Origin: Siphonodentalium dalli
Lineage: Eukaryota > Mollusca > Scaphopoda > Gadilida > Siphonodentaliidae
Reading direction: 5' to 3'
DNA length: 64,000 nucleotides
Assembly (NCBI GenBank): GCA_032622095.1
Contig: CP136063.1
Span: 122,160,723-122,224,722 of the forward strand
The notes under the pieces were generated by a model. The model was not told where the DNA came from. It saw nothing but the letters and a program-made list of their open reading frames with translations, and did not search any database. The translations under genes were made by a program, and so were the position numbers. This document shows positions 11,338 through 24,638 of the stretch, piece after piece (the stretch's first letter is position 1; each line of letters opens with the position of its first letter).

Positions 11338-11570
11338 CCATATTGAAATTTTTCTAAGTCGAAAAAGGGGAATAACTCCACAAAAAAAGTCAGACAGACC
11401 TCGTAATTGCAGGTGCACAGGTTTCCATGGTAGTTAATATCTGTGCCAAGTTTAAAAAACATTGGCCAAAAAAATGTAGGAATAAAATCTCAGACAAAAT
11501 TGCGTCCACAGACGAACGGCTAGACAGATGGATGGACAAGCTGATTCCAGTATACCCCCACTCATTGTAA
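11338..11570 (+). repeat. Family D repeat, one unit with 3' tail
   Basis: Contains 'CTAAGTCGAAAAAGGGGAAT' + 'AACTCC', 'AGTCAGACAGAC', 'GGTGCACAGGTTTCCATGG' and the tail 'GGACAAGCTGATTCCAGTAT'. The same blocks in the same order occur twice in tandem at 55271-55635. Non-coding interspersed repeat of unknown class. Confidence 0.8.
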
Positions 11571-14500
11571 TTATATGGTGAGTGTATGGCTGCATGCTCC
11601 CAATTGAATGGGAAGAGTGAACTTGCCAAAAGTCCCTGGGTTCACTATGAAGAGGAAACATGTTCTCGTATGCTGGACATTTGGTCAAATGTAAAAATTC
11701 TGGGTTAAATTATACCAGGTGGACCTCTCCTCAATGACTTGGCACCAACAGCACCGAAGGGAGCAAGCAGTCTACTACAAAAAGAATGGATAATGACACT
11801 AAACACTAAACAGTATGACTTTGCTCATCTACTGCAAGAGGAATTGGCAGCAGTATTGAAGCATTACAATGAACGCTTGTGGAGCCTCCAAACTGTATTG
11901 TGAAATAGGGTTACATGCAGAACTATTAGTGTTCTTCACACAAGTCTTTAAATGAGTTTTCTATTCATAATGTTTTTGTGACATTTTAAATGACTATCTC
12001 CGGACAAACGAACGGTGATTAATCAAGCATGCAAGCACTCAGCAGGTCGACATTATAGCTCACATCATCAGTCCTAATATAGTGAAAGGACATATCAAAT
12101 TTCCGACAATTGGCCTCAGGATTCTTGAGATACAGTGTAAAATGTTAGTGGAAACTTACTTATTTTGCCTGTTTACCAAGGCTCCCCATCTATTATGCAA
12201 GATCTATTCTGAGATCCTGGGTACTCTGGGTTTCAGAGATTGTAGGTACATACCTGCATTGATAGCCTAATCATCTGAAACATGCAAACTTGGCCAATTC
12301 AGAAGTACATGTAACATGAAGACAGCTAGGTGGACAGCCATGCATGCACTAATGCTCTGGATCATTTCCCCTGGTATGGTGTGGCTACTATGCAATGAAC
12401 CAAACAGTGCTATAATACATTAATGAGCAAGGATCTTCCCACTTATCAAGAACTACTTTATTACTGGATGTCCACTTAGTTTCCACTTATATTTCCTAAA
12501 AATATATCAACAGGAATCACAAGACAGACAATGTCAGATTGGCCATCTCCCATTGCGGCCAATATGCCCTGAATAATGTTCACTAAATGCATTGAATGTA
12601 ATTAAAGAGATGGCTTTTCGACATTCTGCATGATCAAAGGCTGGATCAACTCTGTTCAATCAATACAATAAGTCCATCAGATGGCATGCTACCAGACATC
12701 CACTGGGGGAGCGGCCACTATGGGAAAGGAGATAATCAACTAGATCAGTCTGATGTGATCTGACAAGCATAACAAGTGAATTAAAGCCTGTTCAGACTGT
12801 GTCCTGTGCTGCATGGGTCCGACCTCTATACAAACATAGAATAATTGTAGTGTCCACACAGCACAAGACTTACATTTCACATGCCACAATTATAAGACTT
12901 GCATTCGTTGTTGGATGTGAGTCGTTTAGCTCAATGCATGTATTATAATATGGTGTTTTTTTGTTTTTTTGTGTGTGTTATAAATCATAAACTTTATATA
13001 TAGTTATCAAAACAAGAGTTATTTCTTATAATTTAATCCCAGTATTGGCCAAAAACGCTATAGCTTCCACAATATATATTTAATAAATTAGATAAGCACT
13101 TTAACCATTAATTGTTTACTAAATACTCATGGCCGTTAGTTGATAATTTCCCATTGATGAATAAGAATCATTTTGCACCTGTATTACATGGTTGCTGCAC
13201 CTATTTTGTGATCAAATTCAATGGTATTCCAGGAGTATCCAAAGCAAAATTTAAGGGTTTTTCAAGGGTGCACCCGCTAGAAATGGACAGGTATTCCAGG
13301 AGTATAGGGTGGTCTGATACACAGACTAATGCACAGGAAAGTACTAGCAATACATGGCATGTACTATATATTACAAGAGACTGAGTAGTATAAAGTACTT
13401 CCCACAGCTGGTGCATGAAACAGTACAAAGTCAAAGTATTTGGTAAGATAAAAGTGTTGTATCTAAATAGATTGAGAACAATATGTTTTAGAATGGGAAA
13501 CTAATGCATATTACCCCATATTGGCAACATCTATTAGATTTATGAACAGCTGACATTGGGCATGGTTCCACTCGAATTTCGATCCCACAAATTTTGGATA
13601 CAGCATTTTCCACCCAGAGTACTTTAATGCTAGGCCAACTAAATCATTTAAGTTTTGTGCGTGTATGGCTGTATACAATTGTGACTAATTAAATACATCA
13701 AAACAAATGTATTTACCCAATCACAGAGCCACAAACAAACAGTAATGAAACTGAAACCATTGATTAAAGGAAGGCGGAAATTGTGAACTGGTTTTCCAGG
13801 AATTACCGTAAATACTCTAATATTCTATCACACATAATTATTTTTGCCGATAGCCTCTGATAAATCATTTCAAATCCCACAACCGTAATGAAATTCCAAC
13901 TATTCAAGGGTTTTGCAACATTTCGAGGATTTATACATGGCTATTATTCAAGGGTTTTCAAGGAGTTTAGTGAAATCCAAGGGTATTCAAGGGCTTGGCA
14001 AATGGATTTTCGTATTCAAGGGTGTTCAAGGAAATTCAAGGAGCCGCAGGAACCATGTATTATCTCTTCATATGTTTGTTGTCTGCTTGTAGTTCCTGAA
14101 CAGCTCTCCAGACGAATAATAAACCATTAAAATGCACTTTTATAACTGATGGTGAAAGCAAAAAAGCCAGCATCTTCTGAACAAAAGAGCGGCTGATGCT
14201 TAGAAACCTGTTCTTCCTGGAAGAGTGACTGACATCATCAAACTATTGCGATTATAAAGTTCATCGACTTATAATTAAGTGACAACCAGTTGTTTTACAG
14301 TATTCCGTGAATAGACAGCTTATGACAAAATTACTAGTTATCTATACAATAGAACCCAAATATCACATGCAACCGCGGGTTATTGGAACCACATAGAAAA
14401 CAAAATAAATAAAATCCTGGATAATCAGGTGGTCACATGAACAAAAGTGTCTATTTAAATGCCTTGTTCACACGCACAGAGTCATTCATTTTAATAGTTA

Positions 14501-14580
14501 TCCGAATATCGGCTTTATATTGTGTTATCCAGATTATGTTTTTATTGAGACCTCAACGATAAAATGATACATCAAAACAA
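11571..14580. other. No gene recognised; 'ATTCAAGGG' motif clusters
   Basis: Mostly unique sequence. Between 13225-13300 and 13900-14045 a short motif (ATTCAAGGG / TTTTCAAGG / ATTCCAGGAG) recurs many times. This suggests a decayed subterminal-repeat element, but no ends or target duplication could be placed. Confidence 0.35.
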
Positions 14581-14660
14581 ATGCTTTATCATAATCCTAT
14601 ATCATAATCATGCTTTATCATAATCCTATATCATAATCATGCTTTATCATAATCCTATAT
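14581..14660 (+). repeat. 29-bp tandem repeat, 2.8 copies
   Basis: Unit begins ATGCTTTATCATAATCCTAT and is 29 bp long. The copies are identical, so the array arose recently. Confidence 0.9.
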
Positions 14661-15696
14661 TTGTGACAAACTTTGTCACTTGTTTCCTCTTGAGTAGATC
14701 TTAACACAATTATTCTATTCAGTGACTTTCATTGAATCGTCATTGTTGAATTATCTGATCGAATATATAAATATTGTATTGCTACAATGCCGGGTCATTT
14801 CAAGTGTTGCCCGGGTATAGTATGAATACTCTATTAAACGATCATGCATATATGATCTTACCCAAATTATGTGTGAATCATATCTAAAAAGAATCTACAT
14901 AAAAAACAGTCTTGGATATCTAGGTACTCATTTGAACAATGAAAAGACTGGATAGGCTGTAGGCTGGTATTTGATCAGTCACCTGCATACCAGGGTGTTG
15001 GTGGTGAAGATAACCATCATTGTCTTTGTCTCACATTCCCACATCAATATTGTACAACAGACATGTGTTACATTCTCTGAATGATACAAATGATACCAGA
15101 AGACATTGAGGCCAGTTTGATGTATCATCTGACAGGTGTATTAGCAAGTGACCAAGCATCTGTTAATTTGCTAAAACTAAGTAATTAATCAGGCAGCAAG
15201 GATCTGAGATCAAGTCTTGAGATTTGTTCCCGATGGGAACACATGACAGGGAAGTATAGGAGAACACAGGAGGTCAGTCTTCAATTTGAGCTGACAGCGT
15301 CTGATAACCGATTCCATCAGTGTCTTGATTATATGTTGGATTGAACAAATTGTTTTGGATAGACATTAGTTGGGAGTAGGCTCAAGGCCTCAAAGTGGGT
15401 ATATGCGAATTAATATAACAAATGTAAAATCATTAATATCAAGACCTTGAAAAATAGTCATTATAGACTTTGTTCTTATCTTTATAATTATTTCATTAAA
15501 AGAGTTCATGTTTTTAAACTTGCATCTAGATCGAGGGAGTATCAGAGATTGTAATTTTTATGTAGTTCACATCTAGATGTCACATAAGACACGCGGAATC
15601 AAACGCACCCACAAATACAAACAATAACCCATGATACACTTAATCTTTACCTACTTTACAATTCAATGACCATTTAGATTCAAGCCCATCATTTTT
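14661..15696. other. No recognisable feature
   Basis: AT-rich unique-looking sequence. No frames, shared repeats or RNA genes recognised. Confidence 0.4.
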
Positions 15697-15782
15697 ACAG
15701 TTCTGGTTAAAATACAGACTTGACAGCTAACTACAATGCAGCAGTTTAATAGCTGTTGAGTCTGCATTTTAACCAGAACTGT
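15697..15782. repeat. Fold-back repeat, ~30-bp arms
   Basis: Left arm starts ACAGTTCTGGTTAAAATACA at 15697. The right arm, ending at 15782, is its near-exact reverse complement (about 30 of 32 positions, with a one-base offset). This is a short palindromic MITE-like sequence. I see no clear target duplication and no second copy in the window. Confidence 0.8.
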
Positions 15783-15877
15783 CATTATAATAGTGCATTA
15801 TGGAATACTTCCAATATTTAAAACAGATTCTGTGTAATAGATCCAGGTTACAAGCACATCAGCAAGCAAATGGTAAC

Positions 15878-16041
15878 TACAGTAATGCCCTAATTAATTA
15901 ACTCTTTAACCATAGCAGAATTATGGGTACGGGGAGAGCTTTCCGATGAATGGCAACAAGCCATATTTCTGACTAAATCCTGAAAAGTTACCCATAATTC
16001 TGCTGTGGTTAAAGAGTCGATTAATTAGGGCATTTACTGTA
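15878..16041. mobile_element. MITE family M, copy 1
   Basis: Palindromic miniature element flanked by TA at both ends. The arms read TACAGTAATGCCCTAATTAA inward and the complement of TACAGTAAATGCCCTAATTA, followed by 'CTCTTTAACCATAGCAGAAT'. The right arm is longer than the left (it includes 'AGCTTTCCGATGAATGGCAA'). TA flanks and CAGT ends fit the Tc1/mariner-type MITE pattern. Other copies are at 21601-24638, 38811-38909, 40583-40797, 46816-47004 and 49191-49297. Confidence 0.9.
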
Positions 16042-16630
16042 TTATAAAATTAAATTGAATTCTTACATTCATGTGTTAATTATCAAGCATTTTGCCTCAT
16101 ATTTTCCAAATAATTGTAAAACCACTTTTTTTTGGCTGTTGAAATGTCCTGTAAATTTAAGGTTAGGCCAAAAAAAAAAAACATGTCTGTTTCCAATTTC
16201 TTGAGCAAAAAAATGCAGGTACGCAGGTAGGGGAAAAAAATTGGAAATTGTTTTTTTTTTTTTTCAAAATCCATCCAAATAAAGTTTTGTTGCATCTATA
16301 ATGCACCATATTCTAAAAGCAAGATTAAAGTTGGTATTCTCAATACCTTTGTATCCAGTTGCTGAAGTCTGACAGAAAACTAGCTTTATATCTGACAATA
16401 TACCCAATTCTATCTAGATATAAATAATGATACCCGTGCCATCATCTTGACATCGCATTTTCACCTGGCCGTGCGACTCTCAGAATAAATGGAAAGCTAC
16501 AGGTCAACAATCTGAAAGTTTTATTGCCCCGTGGTCGCCACGATTAATTGAATTAAACTGAGCATTCTGTAACCATGAATGGTTGTTCCATGTGGTGACA
16601 TCGTACTATATACAATATGTGACGTATCTC
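16042..16630. other. No gene recognised
   Basis: Includes T-rich and A-rich runs (16128-16137, 16170-16179, 16250-16264). Nothing else recognised. Confidence 0.4.
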
Positions 16631-17340
16631 AATGACAGCACGTGCATGCCGCCAAATATAAAACACGAGTAGGCCTACAACGCACATGCATGCACACGAT
16701 TATAATATAATTACGTTTCTCTGTTGAATATCTATTTTTGTAATACACCTAATATTAAGGCTTGTCATTGGTATTAAATGGTATGTGCATGTATGATTTA
16801 ATGTTTGTAAAAGACCCCTCTCCCATTCCGAGTCCTTCCAATTTAACCGCCGAATCGATTCCAAAACATAGGCCTCTGGCCTCATATACAGGAGTTTTAT
16901 AATGGGCCCTGCAGAATCCGTGGAAGGAAATAGTTGGTAGATAATTATGCTTTTTAACCGCATTTATTCCCATCTAACTGCTGTACATGTACCTGCCCAA
17001 AACAAAACAAAAAGGTGAAACATGCATACAAATTATGCATCGAGTTTCGATTAAATAATTGAGGCACGTGCCAATTAAGATTGTTACAGGGTCAATGTAA
17101 TACACCCTGATTTGAAAGTGAAACCCCCCGCAGCGCACGTGTGGGATTGCATCGCAGTACTGTTAAACAGATCAAAGGGTGCCGCCGAGTGAATTCATGC
17201 GACGTAATTGCTGCGTCTGTGACCAGAGGCTGGACCAGGGTAGCCATTGGTGAATAATTAGAGTGGTGTTTTTAAAACTGACTCACTATTGTCGCTAATT
17301 TAGTCGAGTTGTCGGGTTTCCTCGTCAATATAGTGCAGCA
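16631..17340. promoter_or_regulatory. Possible non-coding regulatory cluster
   Basis: Repeat-free stretch with three palindromic E-boxes CACGTG (16639, 17065, 17136), a TCF/LEF-type AGATCAAAGGG at 17169-17179, a CCAAT-type CCATTGG and several TAATTA-like homeodomain cores. It is less AT-rich than its surroundings and lacks coding frames. Such sites occur by chance. The call rests only on their local density and on the absence of repeats. Confidence 0.15.
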
Positions 17341-20300
17341 ATTTTTATTTTTTTTATCAGACGATCAGAAATGTTCAGGTCGCACGAATATTTGCAGGTA
17401 GGTCGGGAAACCGGAAACAGACGTGTTTTTTTTTGGCCTTATTTATAATATCATGGTCAAGCAAGAAGAAATAAGAAAAACAGCAAAAGAAACATTTTCA
17501 AAATATTGTCTGTGGCATTGCATTCAAAATTCCCATTTACATTGAAACCTGACTTCACTTGCTCCCACAAATATTAATAAGATTTTGATGAGCGTAAATT
17601 CGGTGACATGTTGACGATAGATCTACACCTTTCAATTACTCAGATATATGCCCTTTCAATTCATCAGGTATAAGTATCACATACAAGGTTTCCAGAGCAA
17701 TCAACTCATATGTTGTCTAATAATAATGCTTATACTCTCATCTTTCTAATTTCTATTCTCACCCAAAATTATTATTAAAAACATTTCCCTGTCAAATATA
17801 ATTATTAACATAACTAGAGGCTTATTTCCAATTCTGTTACCAACTGCACTGCATGGCTACCATAAGAACACAGCTGGTTTCCAACATAACGAGAGTCAGT
17901 GGTATGAAATATGCATCGGTAGACCGAAGTTTACTAACTTTACAATAGAAAACTGTATGATGAATTTCAGTTATAAATGTGATGATAGATGGCTGAATTT
18001 AAGACATTTTATCTCAATCATTAGTATTGAAGTACTGTTCAGATGACTAAAGCAAAAATCTTGCTAATAAGTATAGTTTAATAGTTCTACAACAGTAACA
18101 TACAGATTGGCAACATACGTTATCATCACCTTATACATTCATCAATGGATTCAATGCCCATGGAGATGGCATCGCAAGCAGTGCATCATCCATGATCTCC
18201 ACGTCTGACAGTGAGTTTGAACAAAGATAATATCATTGATAAATTCACATGTCCGAGGTTGCAAGCATTGCAATGAACATAAGAATATTACTCTGCAGTA
18301 ATTGGATGTCATTTACAATTACAGAAAGTGACGGAGAGGCAGAAATGGAACGAGCATGTCACTGCCTCCATTGTCTATATACATAGCCAGCTCGATAAAC
18401 GTTAAGTTTATTATGTCAACATAGGTTTATTAGGTCAACGTAGTTTTATCAGCAGGTAAATAGGAACTCAACCAGCCTAAATGACAACATTTAATTTGGA
18501 ACATTTCAAACAATAATCAAAGAACTGAAGAACTATTTCAATGTCTTCTACACTCTGGTTTGCCACATCTTTGCTAATTAGTATTCAATGTTATTGTTGT
18601 TATCAAGGAAATTAATGCTATATTTTGGGGGGAAAAAATTCCTATGCAAATGAAAAGTTTGGGCAATGGATAAATAAATTATGTAGTTAATGCTGTCGCT
18701 TAGTTAAACTGTTAATATCTACTCAGGGGATTTGGCAACTATTAGATCCCTGCCCAATAGATGCCCATATCCCTCTCACTGACAAACGATTTACAATTTT
18801 TTACAATTTTAATAATTTATTTTTATATTCTTTAACAGACTTATATTGTAGGTTTAGGCCGATGAGATCGGCTCCTGGCACTCAAAGGGTTAAGCGACGG
18901 CACAAACTACATAATTATTCTATGTATATTCAGACTGCCACAAAATTTGATGAACACTGCTTTAAGGTTTCATTCGGACCAAAATAATGAGCACCACATA
19001 TGGCTAATTTCTCATTAAATATAACTCAGAAACTACAACTTACTGATATATATTCCATCAAAAAGTGACAAAATCGAGATGCAATTGATATCGTCACTAG
19101 TGGTGGATATAATTTTCTTATTTGTTTTTATGTGATGCGGCTGTGGTTTCCTAGATCACCAATATATACACTGTCACCAGTATTATAAAACCCTTTGATA
19201 TCAGTTTCATAATCATCAAAGCATTCTCCTATTCTGGCTGTTCAGCTATGAAAGGATACAATGGAATGGTTTAATATATATTGCTCATTTGTAGGTATGT
19301 TCGGGTCATATAGAGAGATGCCAGGCAGAAAAACACCCTAATTTGATTTTATAAGTAGAAATATTGTAAGAATCAAAATTTCAACCAAAGCCGCAAACAT
19401 TAGTACTAGACAAAACCAGATAATTTCCTTTAATGGACTAAAAGTTGCCATTCTGCATTATAATATTTGGGGAAAATGGCTAGCTTTCTTGAGAAAAAAA
19501 TTAATTTAACATACCGCCACGGATTCTTTGTTAGACTAATTGTTCGTTTAAACATTGGTGGACTTGACATGGCTCTTATAAATGAAGTTGTTGAAGCCTG
19601 ATGTGTCTTCTGTCGCCAACGAGCGTCTGTGTTGAAGTTCAATGGATATATTCACTTTCACAATCAAGTTGAAACTTGAAAGTTGAAGTACTGAGGAATG
19701 ATAGTAAACAAATGCTATTGACTCTTCCCAGGATTCTGACCTCTTCAGAGTATTTAAATATGTTCCAAACAATATCAATTGGATCTGTTTATTTGTGCTT
19801 TTTATTCTAGATTCATTTTAGAGAAATTATTAAAATTTCACTGATTTTTTTTTTATTATCTCTGTGAATTAAGTTCTGTGCCAGTGGAGATTTCCAATAA
19901 ATCTGTGATAAACAGTATTCCAGGTACGATGTTCTTTATGTCTCAAGCAGAGTACATAAATATAAAGTAGGAATGGAATGCTGATACATGCAGAATATTA
20001 AATCACCAGAAATATGAACACCTAATAAAATTCAGCATAGAAATATCCGAGTTATTAATTTCCTTTCAATAGTTTGCATCCAATTTTAAGTCCAATAAAG
20101 TTCACAATAGACCGTTTTAATCTCTAGCAAAATCCAAACAGAAGAAACTTCAACAACTATGCTATAGTCCTAGCGTAAAAACATCAGTGTAAATATGGAG
20201 CAACACTATAATCAAGATAGCCTTTTTCCAAGTGACTCGTTCAATACAATACAATGGATTCCCCAGTCGTCTTGCATCTAAAGGGTCGTATTAATAATTG

Positions 20301-21600
20301 AGGCCACAATTTATCATACAAGTGTTGTCAAAAGGTATGTGATGAACAATATACCGGCAAAGTAGAAAATTATTACAATAATAAATTTTTAGCTCAGTGG
20401 GGATATGGAGAATACTGAAAATAAACTCAAGGTTATTTTTGCTATAAATTAGTTGGCTGACAAAATGTTAAATTTTATAATGATCGATGACAGCTCATTT
20501 GAGGATTTGCAAACAAATTGTTTTGAAAAGGACTGTACGCAGTAATTCATCCTAGGTAGATTCCCGTTGTATTGTCAGCTTATCTGCAAATGATAAAAAG
20601 AATAGATTTATGTGCAACAGTGAGTGTTCATATAAAGGAAAACAACATAATGAGAATGACAACTGATAATGACTGAGCACTCCCACCAGTTATTAAACAG
20701 TGAAAGGCCCACCTTCCAAGGTAATGTATCTCCAAATTGATTCTCATTCCGGTACACTGCAGGTACAATGGATTCATGCTGCCAACTGAGGCCCCTTACT
20801 TGCTACTGCCCCTACTGCTGGTGTTGGGGGAAGTAGCTCATACAGCCTGCAATATTTAAGGTGATTATGCAACCATATGATCGGACTCATTTAGCATTCA
20901 CATTAGCATTTATATGAGCAACTACTGCAGACATCAGTAGCATCAGTTTCTTTGAAAAGCCAAAGAAAATTAATCTAACAGATGTACGTCTCTAGATTTG
21001 TCGATTATATTTCATCAAGCATGAAGTAACAAACCGTTTCCAAATATGGAGTGCATTCCTGGCGCAGTAAATCTTTGTGAGAATCTTAGTATTTAAAAAT
21101 AGTTATAAATACATCAAGAATAATCAGTAATGAATACCGTTGGCTGATAAAAACTTGAAGATGTCAACATGTCATTGACCTCTGATCTGTGAAGTTATCT
21201 GTTATGCCATAACCAATGAAGTCGCGCATACTGTGCACCATTCCCCAAAGAAATGGAGGGGATATTCCATCAATACAGAAACTAATTTTAAATCACAAAT
21301 CTAGATATGAACACCCCCCCCCCCCCCCCCCGCTGTTTGCTTTATAAATCAGTAAGATGCATTTACACATTGTAGACTGCCCTAATATCACCATTTCTTA
21401 ACTAAATGGATTCTCCCACCAGTTATAAAAATATACTTTGGAATGGACTATTATTCATTTGGAGGGATATGTTCTGGTAATATAAGCAGACAACAGATAC
21501 ACGAAAAGATGATATAAATGCAGAAGGATTTCTATTAATTGGTTGGATTGTTCAGATAATAAGTTTAACTTTATAGTATCTGAGTATTTCCTAAGGGATC
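17341..21600. other. No gene recognised; 18-C run at 21314
   Basis: Long AT-rich, largely repeat-free stretch with short frames of at most 76 codons and no recognisable product. It includes a T8 run at 17429 and a C18 run at 21314-21331. It could be intronic or intergenic, and exons too short to see are possible. Confidence 0.4.
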
Positions 21601-21619
21601 TACAGTAGTGCCCTAAATA

Positions 21620-24529
21620 AAAGTGTCAATGACACTGTAGCTCAACTTGGAAAGGGAATAATTTCATGTGTTACAGTCAATGGAGTGATTGGGAATGTGG
21701 AAAGGTCTAGTTATGCAAAGAGTAAAATCCAAGATGGCCGCTGGCAGCCATGTTTTTTTGCCAAATGACCCCAAACTGACTCGTTGCCATTTACTTGTCA
21801 ATGTTAACATCCATGACAAATTTCATGATGATCAGACGAACACTCCGGCCTGTAGTCTGTGCTAATGGATTGAATTTTGAAAACCAAGATGGCCACTGGC
21901 GGCCATGTTTTTTTGCCGAATGACCCCAGAATGACTCGTTCCCATCTACATGTCAAACATCCAACCAAAGGTACGACCTGTAGCCTGTGCTAAAGGATTT
22001 AGTCATGCAAAGAGTAAAATCCATGATGGCTGTTCCCATCTACATGTCAATGTCAACAGCCATGACAATTTTCATGATGATCCGACAAAAGATACGACCT
22101 GTAGCCTGTGTCAAAGGATTTAGTCATACAAATTTAAAGAGTAAATCCAAGATGGCTACCGGTAGCCATGTTTTATGGCCGAATGGCCCCAAAATGACTC
22201 ACTCCCATCTACATGTCAATATTAACTTCCACGACAATTTCATGATGATCCGACCAAAGGTACGACCTGTATCCCGTGCCAAAGGATTTAGTCATGCAAA
22301 GAGTAAAATCCAAGATGGCTGCTGGTGGCAATGTTTTTTGGCTGAATGACCCCAAAATGATTTGTTCCCATCTACATGTCATTATTAACATCCATGACAA
22401 ATTTCATGATGATCCGACCAAAGGTACGACCTGTATGTAGCCCATGCCAAAGGATTTAGTCATGCAAAGAGTAAATTCCAAGATGGCCGCTGATGGCCAT
22501 GTTTTTTTGCCGAATGACCCCAAAATGACTCGTTCCCATCTACATGTCATTATTAACATCCATGACAAATTTCATGATGATCCGACCAAAGGTACGACCT
22601 GTATGTAGCCCATGTCAAAGGATTTAGTCATGCAAAGAGTAAATTCCAAGATGGCCGCTGATGGCCATGTTTTTTTGCCGAATGACCCCAAAATGACTCG
22701 TTCCCATCTACATGTCAATATTAACAGCCATGACAAAATCATAATTATCCGACCAAAGGTACGACCTGTAGCCCGTGCCAAAGGATTTAGTCATGCAAAG
22801 AGTAAATTCCAAGATGGCCGCTGATGGCCATGTTATTTTGCCGAATGACCCCAAAATGACTCGTTCCCATTTATATGTCAATATTAACAGCCATGACAAA
22901 TTTCATAATGATCCGACCAAAGGTACGACCTGTAGCCCGTGCCAAAGGATTTAGTCATGCAAAGAGTAAAATACAAGATGGCTGCTGGCGGCCATATGTT
23001 TTTTGGCCGAATGACCCCAAAATTACTCGTTCCCATCTACATGTCAATATTAACATCCATGACAAATTTCATGATGATCAGACGAACAGTGCGACCTGTA
23101 GCCCGTGCTAATTAGGGATATGCGAATCAGGGATTTTGCATTGAATCGAATCTCAAATTCGAATCTCCTTTCTGATATCGACATCGAATTGAGTCTCGAA
23201 TCGAATCAGCTAGTGATTGACATTGTTTACCAGTGTTTATTTCGTTGTCTCATGACGAAAAACTGCAAAATTCACTAGATACTGTATAATAATGTTAATC
23301 TCCTTAAACATCCAATGGAACTTGTGTTTTCTTTATGAAAATCATGACATAACAAATCACTCTCATTCTCATGAAGGGTTTGGGATAATTATGTTGCATT
23401 GAATTTCTATCTAGAACATGACACCAGTATAGTGACAGTAAGAAACTTAAAGACAGTTCAATCAACGTATCACAAACCCCATGGAATGGAGTCACTTATC
23501 AACATTATTTAATAAAGATAATAAAGATTTGACACAATTAGACTTGGGTACACCATTCAGATATACAATTGGTGTAGTCCGATACCAATGGTAGTTTAAT
23601 ATCTGTTAAACTTTTCACCCAACAATAGATCACACACCTGCATCACATATTCACAGTAATTGTCTTCATGAAGGGTGTCCCAGAAAACAGATATAAATTA
23701 CAAGTGTTATTAAAATGTTATCAACAAGATTCAACAGATGGTGCAACGCTCTCTATTTCCAGGGAAATGGAAACTGAAAGCAGGAAATTTCTAGGAATTC
23801 TTCCGGCAGTGTCGAAGATAACTGCATGGTCGCACATAATGATGTAATTTAAGAATGTAATAGACCGATTGTTCTAAGGTTTCTGTTCATTCCAATCTAT
23901 GTTTTGTCGTACATAACTGCGGCTGACATTGAATTTTATTCATATAATCTGAATTGGATATCTGAAGTTCTAAACATAAGGTAATCAATGGAGTTCCGCA
24001 TCTAGGGATCTCCCACCGTGTAGACAATTTATATAGTGTGATACAGATTACATATATATGCGGCGAATGATCACCGTCACGGGTTGCGATCAAAGCACAT
24101 AATTTGCATAATGCACGTCTACATTAGTAATGTAACATTACATACATTGGCTAACTTGTCAACCTTGTGATTTCAGGTCATTTGGCAACAAAGTAACACA
24201 GATTCGAAAATATCCGAATCAGCGGACCGATTCGGTGTCGATCTCGAATTGGGTGCCCGATATCGACATCGAATCGAATCTCGAATATTCGCAGGTCCCT
24301 AGTGCTAATTGATTGAATTTTGAAAACCAAGATGGCTGCTGGCGGCCATGTTTTTTCCCGAATGACCCCAAAATGACTCGTTCCCATCTAAATGTCATTG
24401 TCAACAGCTATGACAAATTTCATAATGATCAGACCAAAGGTACGACCTGTAGCCTGTAAACACGCACACACAGACAATGGATACCAAGCCATGACAATAG
24501 CTCAAACTCTACAAAGTAAAGTTGAACTA
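21620..24529 (+). mobile_element. Family B element, near-complete, inside a MITE
   Basis: 5' start AAAGTGTCAATGACAC at 21620, then 'TGTAGCTCAACTTGG'. It has about eight tandem monomers of 163-169 bp with alternating starts 'GGATTTAGTCATGCAAAGAG' and 'GCTAATGGATTGAATTTTG'. A CA-rich tail follows, then the 3' hairpin at 24499-24528 (two arm mismatches). Because the host MITE sequence is known, the element can be bounded to within about 5 bp. The 5' 'AGCTCAACTT' is inverted relative to the 3' 'AAGTTGARCT', so the ends carry subterminal inverted repeats. No coding capacity. The combination of subterminal inverted repeats, minisatellite, microsatellite and 3' hairpin resembles Helentron-associated (HINE/DINE-type) elements. 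This class call is inference. Confidence 0.8.
23113..24301. mobile_element. hAT-like non-autonomous element with 8-bp TSD
   Basis: Inverted ends TAGGGATATGCGAAT and the complement of TAGGGACCTGCGAAT (13 of 15 matching), flanked by identical 8-bp GTGCTAAT (23105-23112 and 24302-24309). The subterminal regions repeat GAATCGAATCTC and GATATCGACATCGAAT on both sides. It is 1189 bp long with no transposase frame. The family differs from the element at 8396 (different ends), yet it sits at almost the same point of a family B monomer. Confidence 0.93.
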
Positions 24530-24638
24530 ATAATAGACTCCTTAACCACAGCAGAATTATGGGTATTTCCGTAAATCCTGAAAAATTACCCATAATTCTG
24601 CTATGGTTAAGGAGTCAATTATTTAGGACATTACTGTA

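Larger units (their letters stand above)
21601..24638. mobile_element. MITE family M, copy 2, split by a family B insertion
   Basis: The left end TACAGTAGTGCCCTAAATAA lies at 21601-21620. Its continuation (AATAATAGACTCCTTAACCA...) appears only after 24528 and runs to the right end ACTGTA at 24638. Joined, the two pieces follow the consensus of the intact copies at 40583 and 46816. The 2.9 kb between them is a family B element that itself holds a hAT-like element. Confidence 0.85.

Noticed and set aside
13225-14045. Complete element built on ATTCAAGGG motifs
   Set aside because: Motif clusters are clear, but no inverted ends or target duplication could be placed.
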